A stretch of DNA of 64,000 nucleotides, from positions 1 through 64,000 of the forward strand of contig NZ_JAKLSQ010000011.1 of NCBI RefSeq assembly GCF_022014495.1. Reading direction: 5' to 3'. Source of the stretch: Sandaracinobacteroides sayramensis. GTDB lineage: Bacteria; Pseudomonadota; Alphaproteobacteria; Sphingomonadales; Sphingomonadaceae. The stretch's first letter is position 1. Every line of letters begins with the position of its first letter. A program made the translations under genes and the position numbers. The notes beneath the pieces were generated by a model. It ran no database searches. It was not told the DNA's origin and saw only the letters and a list, made by a program, of their open reading frames with translations. Shown here one piece after another: positions 35,979-44,270 of this stretch.

Positions 35979-37630
35979 CCCGCCTCGACAACAGCCGCCG
36001 CATCCAGCCCGCCACCGGCACCGCGCTTTCGGCGAAAAGCTGGCTCACCGAAGCCCCCTTGCGGATGCTGATGAACAACCTCCACCCCGATGTGGCGGAA
36101 CGGCCGGAGGAACTGGTGGTCTATGGCGGCATCGGCCGCGCCGCGCGGGACTGGGAGAGCTACGACCGCATCGTCGAGACGCTGAAGCGGCTGGAGGCGG
36201 ACGAGACTCTGCTCATCCAGTCCGGGAAGCCGGTCGGCGTCTTCCGCACCCATGCAAACGCCCCGCGGGTGCTGATCGCCAATTCCAATCTGGTGCCCAA
36301 ATGGGCGAACTGGGAGCATTTCAACGAACTCGACCGCAAGGGGCTGGCGATGTACGGCCAGATGACCGCCGGCTCCTGGATCTACATCGGCACGCAGGGC
36401 ATCGTGCAGGGCACTTACGAAACCTTCGTGGAAATGGGCCGCCGCCATTATGGCGGCGACCTGTCGGGCCGCTGGCTGCTGACGGCGGGGCTGGGCGGCA
36501 TGGGCGGCGCGCAGCCGCTGGCGGCGGTGATGGCGGGCGCGTCGTGCCTCGCCATCGAATGCCAGCCCAGCCGGATCGAGATGCGCCTGCGCACCGGCTA
36601 TCTCGACCGCGCCACCGAAAGCCTCGACGAAGCGCTGGACATCGTCACCGGCGCGAAAAGCCCGGTGTCGGTCGGCCTGCTCGGCAACGCCGCCGAACTG
36701 CTGCCGGAAATGTTCGCGCGCGGAATCCGCCCCGACCTGCTGACCGACCAGACCAGCGCCCACGACCCGGTGAACGGCTATCTCCCCGCCGGCTGGACGG
36801 TCGCCGAATGGCAGGACCGCCGCGAGCGCGAGCCGGAGGCGGTCGCGAAAGCCGCGCGCCGATCCATGGCGGCGCATGTGGAAGCGATGCTGGCCTTCCA
36901 CCGGGCCGGAGTCCCCACCGTCGATTATGGCAACAACATCCGCCAGATGGCCTTCGACGAGGGGGTGAAGAACGCCTTCGACTTCCCCGGCTTCGTGCCC
37001 GCCTACATCCGCCCGCTGTTCTGCCGGGGCGTCGGCCCCTTCCGCTGGGCCGCGCTCTCGGGCGACCCGGAGGACATCTACCGGACCGACGCCAAGGTGA
37101 AGGAACTGTTGCCGGACGACCGGCATCTGCACAACTGGCTGGACATGGCGCGCGAGCGGATTCACTTCCAGGGCCTGCCGGCGCGCATCTGCTGGGTGGG
37201 GCTGGGAGACCGGCACCGCCTCGGCCTCGCCTTCAACGAAATGGTGGCGCGCGGCGAACTGAAGGCCCCGGTGGTGATCGGCCGCGACCATCTGGATTCC
37301 GGCTCGGTCGCCTCCCCCAACCGCGAGACGGAGGCGATGCGCGACGGCAGCGACGCCGTTTCCGACTGGCCGCTGCTGAACGCGCTCCTCAACACCGCCT
37401 CGGGCGCGACCTGGGTGTCGCTCCACCATGGCGGCGGAGTCGGCATGGGCTATTCCCAGCATTCGGGCATGGTGATCGTCGCCGACGGCACCGAGGAAGC
37501 CGCCGCCCGGCTGCAACGGGTGCTGTGGAACGACCCGGCCACCGGCGTGATGCGCCACGCCGACGCCGGCTATGCAATCGCGCTCGACTGCGCCCGGGAA
37601 AAAGGGCTGGACCTGCCGGGAATCCTCTAG
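35975..37630 (+). CDS. hutU: Urocanate hydratase
   Basis: The protein has 551 residues, the standard length. Family blocks include [56 protein letters not shown], the NAD-binding glycine-rich [14 protein letters not shown], and [17 protein letters not shown] near the end. It adds water to urocanate with tightly bound NAD as electrophile, giving imidazolonepropionate. It is the last gene of the hut operon, and a hairpin repeat follows 28 bases after the stop. Confidence 0.96.
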   Translation: MTRLDNSRRIQPATGTALSAKSWLTEAPLRMLMNNLHPDVAERPEELVVYGGIGRAARDWESYDRIVETLKRLEADETLLIQSGKPVGVFRTHANAPRVLIANSNLVPKWANWEHFNELDRKGLAMYGQMTAGSWIYIGTQGIVQGTYETFVEMGRRHYGGDLSGRWLLTAGLGGMGGAQPLAAVMAGASCLAIECQPSRIEMRLRTGYLDRATESLDEALDIVTGAKSPVSVGLLGNAAELLPEMFARGIRPDLLTDQTSAHDPVNGYLPAGWTVAEWQDRREREPEAVAKAARRSMAAHVEAMLAFHRAGVPTVDYGNNIRQMAFDEGVKNAFDFPGFVPAYIRPLFCRGVGPFRWAALSGDPEDIYRTDAKVKELLPDDRHLHNWLDMARERIHFQGLPARICWVGLGDRHRLGLAFNEMVARGELKAPVVIGRDHLDSGSVASPNRETEAMRDGSDAVSDWPLLNALLNTASGATWVSLHHGGGVGMGYSQHSGMVIVADGTEEAAARLQRVLWNDPATGVMRHADAGYAIALDCAREKGLDLPGIL

Positions 37631-37657
37631 GTTAAGGACTCCTAATTCCCCGTCCTT

Positions 37658-37688
37658 CCGTCACCCCAGGTCAAGCCCGGGGTGACGG
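37658..37688. repeat. Short copy of the dispersed repeat, forming a hairpin after hutU
   Basis: Arms CCGTCACCCC (37658-37667) and GGGGTGACGG (37679-37688) enclose AGGTCAAGCCC. The sequence is a shortened form of the unit at 26155-26187 and 50745-50776. Placed between convergent hutU and the HdeD-like gene, it could end transcription, but no T run follows. Confidence 0.65.
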
Positions 37689-37693
37689 GAAGA

Positions 37694-38242
37694 TTAGCCC
37701 CCCAGCGCTTCCTTATGCTCTTCCTTGTCTCGGTCGCGGAAGGCGAAGGCGCCCAGGAAGATGGCGTCGGCGATCAGTTCCAGCCCGAGGATCACGCCGA
37801 GGAAGCCGGCGGAAACGGCGGCCCAGTTGAACAGCACCAGCAGGCCCATCACCACCGAAATGATCCCGGAGCCCAGGAACAGCAGGAAATAGCGCGACTG
37901 GCGCACGGCCGGCACGCTCAGCAGCTTGGCGATTCCGCCCCCCACCAGCACCAGCGCGAAGAGGAAGGGCAGCCCCACCGGTCCCACCGCCCGGGGGTCG
38001 CCGAGCTTCAGCGACAGGCCGGCGTAGACCAGGAACACGCCCACCAGCCCCGGCAGGATCATCGTCAGCGGCCGCCGGCGCTTGCGCAGCACCACGCCCA
38101 GCAGATAGATCACGCCTGCCCCCAGCAGCAGCCATGGGATCACCCCGGCGACAAGGCCGGCGATCGTCACCGGGTTGAACATGATGTAAAGCCCGATCGC
38201 GGCCAGCACGCCCGCGAACACCGTTTGAATCTGCCAGTTCAT
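37694..38242 (-). CDS. Small polytopic membrane protein, HdeD/DUF308-like
   Basis: The protein has 182 residues starting MNWQIQTVFAGVLAAIG, with AGAGGTGG before the ATG. It has about six hydrophobic helices, for example VTIAGLVAGVIPWLLLGAGV, GPVGLPFLFALVLVGGGIA and SRYFLLFLGSGIISVVMGLLV. The short charged C-terminus is DRDKEEHKEALGG. Helix pairs with repeated GLY/ALA spacing fit the HdeD/DUF308 family, which is linked to acid or envelope stress in enterobacteria; its molecular function is unknown. It is divergent from a DUF1269 protein. Confidence 0.65.
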   Translation of the reverse strand: MNWQIQTVFAGVLAAIGLYIMFNPVTIAGLVAGVIPWLLLGAGVIYLLGVVLRKRRRPLTMILPGLVGVFLVYAGLSLKLGDPRAVGPVGLPFLFALVLVGGGIAKLLSVPAVRQSRYFLLFLGSGIISVVMGLLVLFNWAAVSAGFLGVILGLELIADAIFLGAFAFRDRDKEEHKEALGG

Positions 38243-38399
38243 GCCCGCCACCTCTGTTGCATCGAATTCGCTTATGGTGCGGCGATCCCGCGCGCCGCGC
38301 AATGGCTTTTCCGCCCGGCCGCCATCTTGACGCATGTCATGGAAGCGCAAGGATGTTCAGGCAGATAGATGAGGCAATGACAGCAGAAGGAGTGTGACA

Positions 38400-38915
38400 A
38401 TGGGCCAACTCGTGGTTCTCGGTTTCGACGGTCTCTCGGCGGCGGACGAAGTGCTGAACAAGCTCCGCACGCTGAAGGCGCAGCATCTCATCGACCTGGA
38501 AGACGCCGTCGTCGTCGAGCGGGACGCGGAGGGCAAGGTGCACATGAAGCAGGCCGTGAACCTGACGAAGCTCGGCGCCACCTCGGGCGGGCTTTCGGGC
38601 GCGCTCTGGGGCACGCTCGTCGGCCTGCTGTTCCTGAACCCGCTGGCCGGGATGGTGATCGGCGCGGGCGCCGGCGCCGGCGCCGGCGCGCTGTCGGGCA
38701 GCCTCATCGACTTCGGCGTGAACGACGATTTCGTGAAGCAGCTTTCCGAAACCATCCCCAACGGCTCGTCCGCGCTGTTCGTGCTGGTGCGCGAAGTGAC
38801 GATGGACAAGGTCGTCGCCGAAATCCAGGCGTGGAACCCGCGCGTGCTCAACACTTCGCTTTCCAGCGAGCAGGAAGAAAAGCTGGTGGAAGCGCTGAAG
38901 ACGCAGGCCGCCTGA
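38400..38915 (+). CDS. DUF1269-family membrane protein with glycine zipper
   Basis: The protein has 171 residues, MGQLVVLGFDGLSAADEVLN at the start, with AAGGAG 8 bases before the ATG. A ferredoxin-like N-terminal part is followed by a glycine-rich helical hairpin (GGLSGALWGTLVGLLFLNPL, then a run of alternating G and A) at about 60-105. It ends in a charged helix (LVEALKTQAA). The family is common and uncharacterised; membrane insertion through the glycine zipper is likely. No operon partners are seen. Confidence 0.8.
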   Translation: MGQLVVLGFDGLSAADEVLNKLRTLKAQHLIDLEDAVVVERDAEGKVHMKQAVNLTKLGATSGGLSGALWGTLVGLLFLNPLAGMVIGAGAGAGAGALSGSLIDFGVNDDFVKQLSETIPNGSSALFVLVREVTMDKVVAEIQAWNPRVLNTSLSSEQEEKLVEALKTQAA

Positions 38916-38952
38916 GCCGGAAACGGGCGCGGGGCTCGCCCCCCGCGCCCGC

Positions 38953-41163
38953 CTATTCCGCTTTCTTCGCCTTCACTTCCCGATCGAGGAAGTTGAGGAT
39001 CGTCCGCCACAGATGCCGCTGGATGTCCGGCGCGCGGATGGCGTGCGTCTGGCCCGGATAGACCATGGTTTCGAACGGCTTGCCCGCCTGCTGATAGGCG
39101 GCGATGGCGCGGGCCGAATGGTCGAACACGACATTGTCGTCGGCAAGGCCGTGGATCACCAGCAGCGGGTCTTTCAGCGCCGCCGCGTCCCTTGTGACAT
39201 CGGAAGCCTCATAGGGTTTCGGATCCGTGGCCGGGTTGCCCAGATAGCGTTCGGTGTAATGGGTGTCGTAAAGCCGCCAGTCGGTGACCGGGGCGCCGGA
39301 AACGCCGGCCGCGAACGCGCCCGGATGCCGCGTCAGCAGCCGCTGCGCCATATAGCCGCCATAAGACCAGCCATAGACGGCGACGCGATCCGGATCGACG
39401 CCGGGCTGCCGCTTCAGCCATTCGAGCGCCGCCATCTGGTCGTCGACTTCCGGGAAGCCCAGCTTCAGGTGGATCGGCGCTTCGAAGGCGGTGCCGCGAT
39501 TGGGGGTGCCGCGCCCGTCCACCTGGAACAGCGCCCAGCCCTGCTGCAGCAGATACTGGTGCAGCAGCGTGCCGAAGGCGTGGCGCACCCGCTGCACGCC
39601 CGGCCCGGCATAGACTTCGAAGAACACCGGCGCCTTCTCCCCGGGCTTCAGCCCCGGCGGCAGGGTGAAGGCATAATGAAGCTCGGTCTGCCCGTCGGCG
39701 GCCTTCAGCGTGCCGAAACGCGGCGCGACATGCGCCGGCAGGCTGGCGGCATAGGGAAAGTCCGTTGGGCTTATCTGCTGACGCGGCTTCAGCGGCCCGC
39801 CATCGGTGGTCGCCAGCGTGACGGTCGCCGGCTTTTCCGGAGTGGAGCCGGCGAGGAGCAGTGCCGAGCCCTTGCGGTCGGCGACGGCCTCCGTCCAGCC
39901 GCCCGGCGCCGTCAGCCGCTCCACCGCGCCGCCGGCCAGCGGCGTGCGGTAGAGCGCCTTTTCCAGCGGCGTTTCGCGGAAGCCGGTGAAGATGAGGCTG
40001 CCCTTCGCCTCGTCCACCGCCAGCAGTTCGTCCACCGACCAGTCGCCAGAGGTGACCGGCCGCAGCGCCGCCCCGTCCCACAGATAGAGGTGGCGGTGCC
40101 CCGACCGCTCGGAGGCCCAGAGGAAGCGCTTGCCGTCCGCCAGCGGCCGCAGGCTGTCGTGCAGGTTGATCCAGGTGGCGGAGCGTTCCGTCAGCAGCAC
40201 GCGCGATCGGCCGGTGGCAGCCTCCACCAGCAGCAGGTCCAGCGTCCTCTGGTCCCGCGACTGGCGCTGGACCAGCAATTGCCCGGTGTTCAGCCAGTGC
40301 ACCCGGGCCAGATAGATGTCGCTGTCCGCGCCCAGATCCACCTGCACCGGCGCGGCGCCGTCCAGCCCGTGGATTTCCAGTGTGACCAGCGCATTCGGAG
40401 TGCCGGCGAAGGGATAGCGCTGTTCGGTGACCCGCGTTCCATCCGACCCGATGGCGGTGCGCACGGCGATCTTCACCGGGCTTTCGTCGACGCGGGCGAT
40501 GGCGATCCGCTTGTCGTCCGGCGCCCACCATTGGCCGGTCATGCGGTCCATTTCTTCCTGGGCGACGAATTCGGCGACGCCATAGCTGACGGGGCCGCCC
40601 CCGCCTGTCGTCAGTTGCCGTTCCCGGGCGGTGGCAAGATCGAGGACGACCAGATTCTGCTCCCGCACGAAGCTGGCATGGGTGCCCTTGGGCGACAGCT
40701 TCGCGTCCAGTTCGGTCGCTTCCGTCTCGGTCAGGCGGCGGGGCGCGCCCTTCAACGGCGCCAGCCAGATGTCTCCATCCAGCGGCACTAGCAGCGAGCG
40801 GCCGTCCGGCGACCATTGATATTCGACAAGCCCCTTGACCGAAGCCAGGCGGGCGCGTTCGCGGCGCATCAGCTCCGCTTCGGAAAGGCTGGCCGGGCCG
40901 GAGGAAAGCGCGAGGCTGTCCACCGCCATTCGGCGCTTGCCGCTGGCGATTTCCTCCACCCAGAGGTCGTAGCGGAGTTGATCCGTGGCCCGGGGCTGCA
41001 GCCAGGCGATGTGCCTGCCGTCCGGCGCGATGCTGAGCGCCCGGGGCGGCGTGCCCAGGAGCGGCGGATTGGCGAACAGCCGCTCCAGCGTGAGCGGTTG
41101 CGCGGGTTGCGCCGCCTGCGCGGGCGCGGTGGCGAGAAGCAGGCCGAGAAGAATTTGTCGCAT
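38953..41163 (-). CDS. Prolyl oligopeptidase-family (S9) dipeptidyl peptidase
   Basis: The protein has 736 residues with an N-terminal signal peptide (MRQILLGLLLATAPAQA). The N-terminal beta-propeller of the DPP IV type runs to about 480 and includes the substrate-amine glutamates in EFVAQEEMDRMTG. The C-terminal alpha/beta hydrolase carries the catalytic serine in YGWSYGGYMAQ, aspartate in IHGLADDNV and histidine in GQTHAIR. The motif DGRGTPNRG is also typical. It should release dipeptides from peptides in the periplasm. Start ATG 41163 gives a good export signal. Confidence 0.92.
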   Translation of the reverse strand: MRQILLGLLLATAPAQAAQPAQPLTLERLFANPPLLGTPPRALSIAPDGRHIAWLQPRATDQLRYDLWVEEIASGKRRMAVDSLALSSGPASLSEAELMRRERARLASVKGLVEYQWSPDGRSLLVPLDGDIWLAPLKGAPRRLTETEATELDAKLSPKGTHASFVREQNLVVLDLATARERQLTTGGGGPVSYGVAEFVAQEEMDRMTGQWWAPDDKRIAIARVDESPVKIAVRTAIGSDGTRVTEQRYPFAGTPNALVTLEIHGLDGAAPVQVDLGADSDIYLARVHWLNTGQLLVQRQSRDQRTLDLLLVEAATGRSRVLLTERSATWINLHDSLRPLADGKRFLWASERSGHRHLYLWDGAALRPVTSGDWSVDELLAVDEAKGSLIFTGFRETPLEKALYRTPLAGGAVERLTAPGGWTEAVADRKGSALLLAGSTPEKPATVTLATTDGGPLKPRQQISPTDFPYAASLPAHVAPRFGTLKAADGQTELHYAFTLPPGLKPGEKAPVFFEVYAGPGVQRVRHAFGTLLHQYLLQQGWALFQVDGRGTPNRGTAFEAPIHLKLGFPEVDDQMAALEWLKRQPGVDPDRVAVYGWSYGGYMAQRLLTRHPGAFAAGVSGAPVTDWRLYDTHYTERYLGNPATDPKPYEASDVTRDAAALKDPLLVIHGLADDNVVFDHSARAIAAYQQAGKPFETMVYPGQTHAIRAPDIQRHLWRTILNFLDREVKAKKAE

Positions 41164-41329
41164 ATCGCAACTGGTGGCGGCAGTTCAGCGCAAGTTCAAG
41201 CACTGGCAGGGAAATTGTGAGCGATTGATACGGAAATGGGACGTCGCTTGCCTCAAGTGGTTAACAGGCGGTGGGAAGGCGTTGACTTTGCGCCCTTCAT
41301 ACTGACAGTGCGTGCCAAGGGGTTCGGAT

Positions 41330-41674
41330 ATGCGGCATTTTGCACTTCCTGAGCATATGGTGGAATGGTGCGAAGAGCAGGTCGCCCTTGGGCGGAGTGC
41401 GAGCGTCGGCACCTATCTTGCTCAACTGATTATGGAAGATCGCGGCCGGCAGGCGCGAAACGCCGAGTTGCGCCGGGCGATCCGCGAAGCGCGCGAATCC
41501 GGCGTCAGCATGCGCTCGCCGGAACTGGCGCTGGTGCAGGCGCCACCGAAGCGGCTGGACCCACGGGTGGCGGCGGCGAAGCTGGCGGTGGAGGAAGGCC
41601 GGCTGAGCGGCACCTCGCTGGCTTCCATCGAAGGCATATTGGCGCGGGCGACGGGTGTGGCGGTCGCCGCATGA
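41330..41674 (+). CDS. parD: ParD-like antitoxin
   Basis: The protein has 114 residues starting MRHFALPEHMVEWCEEQV, with AAGGGG 8 bases before the ATG. The first 50 residues resemble the ribbon-helix-helix DNA-binding part of type II antitoxins of the ParD/CopG group (SVGTYLAQLIMED). The C-terminal tail (residues 85-114) is longer than usual. The ATG of the next gene overlaps its stop by 4 bases, the common coupling for antitoxin-toxin pairs. It should bind and neutralise the ParE-like toxin and repress its own promoter. Confidence 0.8.
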   Translation: MRHFALPEHMVEWCEEQVALGRSASVGTYLAQLIMEDRGRQARNAELRRAIREARESGVSMRSPELALVQAPPKRLDPRVAAAKLAVEEGRLSGTSLASIEGILARATGVAVAA

Positions 41675-41958
41675 GCGTGCTGAAGCTGACCATCCGCGCC
41701 GAGAAGGATCTGGGGGAGATCTTCTCCACCATGGCGCATGAATTCCGCTTCTTCGGCGAGGAGGCGGCGCGGCGCTATTGCGAGGGGCTGAAGGACGAGC
41801 TGGAGCAGCTGGCGCGCTATCCGCTGAACGGCCGGCCGGAGCCGGAGATCGACGACCGCACCCGCAGCCGGCCGTTCCGCCGGCACACCATCTATTACGA
41901 GCCGGACGGCGACGGCATCGTGGTGCTGCGCGTGCTGCAGGATGTTGTTTCCGCCTGA
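41671..41958 (+). CDS. parE: ParE-like toxin (RelE/ParE superfamily)
   Basis: The protein has 95 residues. The fold signature is LTIRAEKDLGEIFSTMAHEF, the middle helix GLKDELEQLARYPLNGRPEPEI and the strand pair FRRHTIYYEPDGDGIVVLRVL, typical of ParE, which targets DNA gyrase; some relatives are RelE-like mRNA interferases. It overlaps the antitoxin gene by 4 bases. Both genes have ordinary GC-rich composition, so recent transfer is not obvious. Confidence 0.83.
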   Translation: MSVLKLTIRAEKDLGEIFSTMAHEFRFFGEEAARRYCEGLKDELEQLARYPLNGRPEPEIDDRTRSRPFRRHTIYYEPDGDGIVVLRVLQDVVSA

Positions 41959-42003
41959 TCCGCAATCGTTTAGGCAGCCATCCGCGAAACCGGAGGCGAA
42001 GCT

Positions 42004-42432
42004 ATGAACGAGATTGTGAGGCCGCTGGAAGTGGTGGCGGCGGATTTCCAGGGGTTCCAGCGGGTGCTGGAGAAGGTGTTCACCACCGAGCTTGAAAGCT
42101 TCCAGGGGCTTTCGGGGCAATATGCGCTGTTCGAGGATGTCGACGCGCTGATGGGGCGCATGCGCAATGTGGTGGCGCAGGCCGAGCGCGAGCTGGTGGC
42201 GCTGCGCGACGGGGCGTTCGAGGATTCGGCGCTCTGGTCCGCCTCCCGCCGGGTGGAGCTGGTGGATTCGATGCTGGAGCAGCTCGACCGCTTCGTGCAG
42301 GTGGCGGACGCGCGCGGAGCGACGCTGACGTCGGGCGACCTGCTGAAGAAGCTGCAGGGCTGGATCAAGATCATGCGCGAATGGCTGACGGGCGTGCGCC
42401 GGCAACTGGCGGCGATCGCCGGCGAGGAGTAA
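42004..42432 (+). CDS. Hypothetical all-helical protein downstream of parDE
   Basis: I do not recognise this 142-residue protein. It begins MNEIVRPLEVVAADFQGFQ and is predicted by eye to be almost entirely helical, with amphipathic heptads and no cysteine. No signal peptide or membrane span is present. A ribosome site GGAGGCGAAGCT precedes the ATG. It follows parE by 45 bases on the same strand, so it may belong to that operon, and a parS-like palindrome lies 15 bases after its stop. Confidence 0.65.
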   Translation: MNEIVRPLEVVAADFQGFQRVLEKVFTTELESFQGLSGQYALFEDVDALMGRMRNVVAQAERELVALRDGAFEDSALWSASRRVELVDSMLEQLDRFVQVADARGATLTSGDLLKKLQGWIKIMREWLTGVRRQLAAIAGEE

Positions 42433-42446
42433 TTTACCGGATTGGT

Positions 42447-42462
42447 TGTTCCACGTGGAACA
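42447..42462. promoter_or_regulatory. parS-like palindrome (ParB binding site candidate)
   Basis: TGTTCCACGTGGAACA is a perfect 16-bp palindrome in an otherwise gene-free region. It matches the well-known chromosomal parS consensus (TGTTnCACGTGnAACA). ParB binds such sites and spreads; they cluster near the replication origin. No parA or parB is in the window. Chance occurrence of a perfect 16-mer is small, but the assignment needs the genome-wide pattern. Confidence 0.6.
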
Positions 42463-42764
42463 TTTTCCTACATTCTGGAATCAAGGGGTTGTGCGGCAAA
42501 ATTGTAGGAACCGGGCCTGGGGAGGCGCGTTTTTCGGTTTTTCCTCGCGCCTGCCCTCTTCCCCGAGGGGGAGAGGGGGCGTATTTGGCCGTCTTGGTGA
42601 ATTGCCGCGCCTTGACGAGCACGGTCATGGGGCGAAGCGGAGGCCCTTGCGCGTTAGCCGAGCGATAGAAATCCGGCTGCGGCGATGAGCGCGACCACGA
42701 AGACAACGCTGCTCAGGGCTTCGACAACGGCTTAAATGGCGAAGGAAGCCGGGCGGAGCCTAGC
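42463..42764. other. Gene-free stretch before nrdB stop
   Basis: No gene is convincing here. Short open frames have no ribosome sites or family resemblance. A GC hairpin-like stretch, CCCTCTTCCCCGAGGGGGAG, lies around 42550, of the same type as repeats near 26250, 44220 and 61620. The last part before the nrdB stop codon is plain spacer. Confidence 0.5.
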
Positions 42765-43814
42765 CTATTCCGCCGCCCCGACTCCGCCCAGCAGGTCCGG
42801 CCCTTCCGCGACATCGTTCGCCACCGTTTCCACCTTCGCGCTTTGCCGGCGGTCGAAATTCTCCCACACTTCGTTCCAATTGCCCTTGGTCGCCGCCTTC
42901 GAATATTCCGTGGCACGGGTTTCGAAGAAATTGGCGTGCTCCACGCCGTTCAGCAGCGGCTGCAGCCAGGGGAGCGGATGCTCCTCGATCAGGTAGATGG
43001 GCTGCAGGCCGAGCTGCTTCAGCCGCCAGTCGGCGATGAAGCGGATGTAGCGCTTGATCTCCAGCGCCGACATGCCGGGCACCGGCCCCATTTCGAAGGC
43101 GAGGTCGATGAAGGCGTCCTCCAGGCGCACCGTCTTCTGGCAGATGTCGGAAATGTCGTCGCGCACCGCCTTCGTCAGGCATTGCCGCTCGGCGCAGAAG
43201 GCGTGGAACAGCTTGATGATGCCTTCGCAGTGCAGGCTCTCGTCGCGGACCGACCAGCTGACGATCTGCCCCATGCCCTTCATCTTGTTGAAGCGCGGGA
43301 AGTTCATCAGCATCGCGAAGCTGGCGAACAGTTGCAGCCCCTCGGTGAAGCCGCCGAACATGGCGAGCGTGCGGGCGATGTCCTGGTCGCTGTCGACTCC
43401 GAAGGTGCTGAGATAGTCGTGCTTGTCCTTCATCTCCTTGTAGCTGAGGAAGGCCGAATATTCGCTTTCGGGCATGCCGATGGTGTCGAGCAGGTGCGAA
43501 TAGGCCGCGATGTGCACCGTTTCCATGTTGCTGAACGCCGTCAGCATCATCTTGATCTCGGTCGGCTTGAAGACGCGGCCGTATTTCTCGTGGTAGCAAT
43601 CCTGCACTTCCACATCGGCTTGCGTGAAGAAGCGGAAGATCTGCGTCAGCAGGTTGCGCTCATGCTCGTGCAGCTTTTGCGCCCAGTCGCGGCAGTCCTC
43701 GCCCAGCGGCACTTCTTCCGGCAGCCAGTGCAGCTGCTGCTGGCGCTTCCAGAAATCATAGGCCCAGGGATATTCGAAGGGCTTGTAGACGCGACTGGCT
43801 TCGAGAAGGGGCAT
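42765..43814 (-). CDS. nrdB: Class I ribonucleotide reductase, beta subunit
   Basis: This is a 349-residue ferritin-like subunit. Iron ligands and radical site fit the family: the helix FFTQADVEVQDCYHEKYGRVF, METVHIAAYSHLLDTIG, and FMLMNFPR-type region then DESLHCEGIIKLFHAF. The C-terminal tail that binds the alpha subunit is rich in acidic and glycine residues (AEGPDLLGGVGAAE). With manganese/iron or diiron-tyrosyl chemistry it supplies the radical for ribonucleotide reduction. It is downstream of nrdA on the same strand but separated by 446 bases. Confidence 0.95.
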   Translation of the reverse strand: MPLLEASRVYKPFEYPWAYDFWKRQQQLHWLPEEVPLGEDCRDWAQKLHEHERNLLTQIFRFFTQADVEVQDCYHEKYGRVFKPTEIKMMLTAFSNMETVHIAAYSHLLDTIGMPESEYSAFLSYKEMKDKHDYLSTFGVDSDQDIARTLAMFGGFTEGLQLFASFAMLMNFPRFNKMKGMGQIVSWSVRDESLHCEGIIKLFHAFCAERQCLTKAVRDDISDICQKTVRLEDAFIDLAFEMGPVPGMSALEIKRYIRFIADWRLKQLGLQPIYLIEEHPLPWLQPLLNGVEHANFFETRATEYSKAATKGNWNEVWENFDRRQSAKVETVANDVAEGPDLLGGVGAAE

Positions 43815-44260
43815 GGCGAAACTTATCCTTGGGAATTCTGGAACGAATATAGAACAATCAGCCTCCGGCGGGAAGGGGCGGGGTGGCCCTTCAGGCCCTT
43901 CAGGCGCCGCAGGCGCGACAGCTTCAGCAGGGTGGAGGTGGACAGCGTGCGCGGACGGCGGCGCGGGGGAAGCGAGGGCAGATGCATGTCAGCCGGCCTC
44001 CGCGGCCGGATGCGGCCGCCTTTCCTTCGCCTTGGGGGTGGCCTCCGCCCGGCTCAGCCATTGCGTGGCCGCCGCCGTGGTGATGATCACCGCCAGCGCC
44101 AGCATGGAAAGGTCGCGCAGGCGGTGGCGGCGCGGGCGGCTGGGGGCGGCGCCGGGGTTGAGAAATTCCGCCAGCGGGACCGGGGGTGCTTGCGGCGCGG
44201 GCGTCCCCCCTCCCCGGCCCTCCCCCCCACGGGGGGAGGGAGAGAAGGGCTTTCCGGCGC
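43815..44260. other. Long spacer between nrdA and nrdB
   Basis: The spacer is unusually long for this operon. It contains a perfect hairpin (stem 44218-44227 with 44231-44240, loop CAC) beginning 20 bases past the nrdA stop, and GC-rich repeat sequence of the type seen at 26250. Two weak minus-strand frames (43989-44270 and 43823-43987) abut each other, the second ending 8 bases before nrdB. The rest shows no motif. The hairpin may attenuate or stabilise the nrdA-nrdB message. Confidence 0.5.
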
Positions 44261-44270
44261 TCACTGGCAT
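43989..44270 (-). CDS. Possible small membrane protein overlapping the nrdA end
   Basis: This frame gives 93 residues. The N-terminal half reads through the GC-rich intergenic repeat (SPSPRGGEGRGGGTP), which argues against it being real. The second half has one good membrane span (LSMLALAVIITTAAATQWL) with a charged tail, so a shorter form starting at ATG before LALAVIITT is possible. The ATG of the long form overlaps the last codons of nrdA. No ribosome site stands out. Confidence 0.22.
   Translation of the reverse strand: MPVSAGKPFSPSPRGGEGRGGGTPAPQAPPVPLAEFLNPGAAPSRPRRHRLRDLSMLALAVIITTAAATQWLSRAEATPKAKERRPHPAAEAG

Noticed and set aside
41282-41310. TTGACT as the -35 of a parDE promoter
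   Set aside because: No acceptable -10 lies 16-18 bases downstream.
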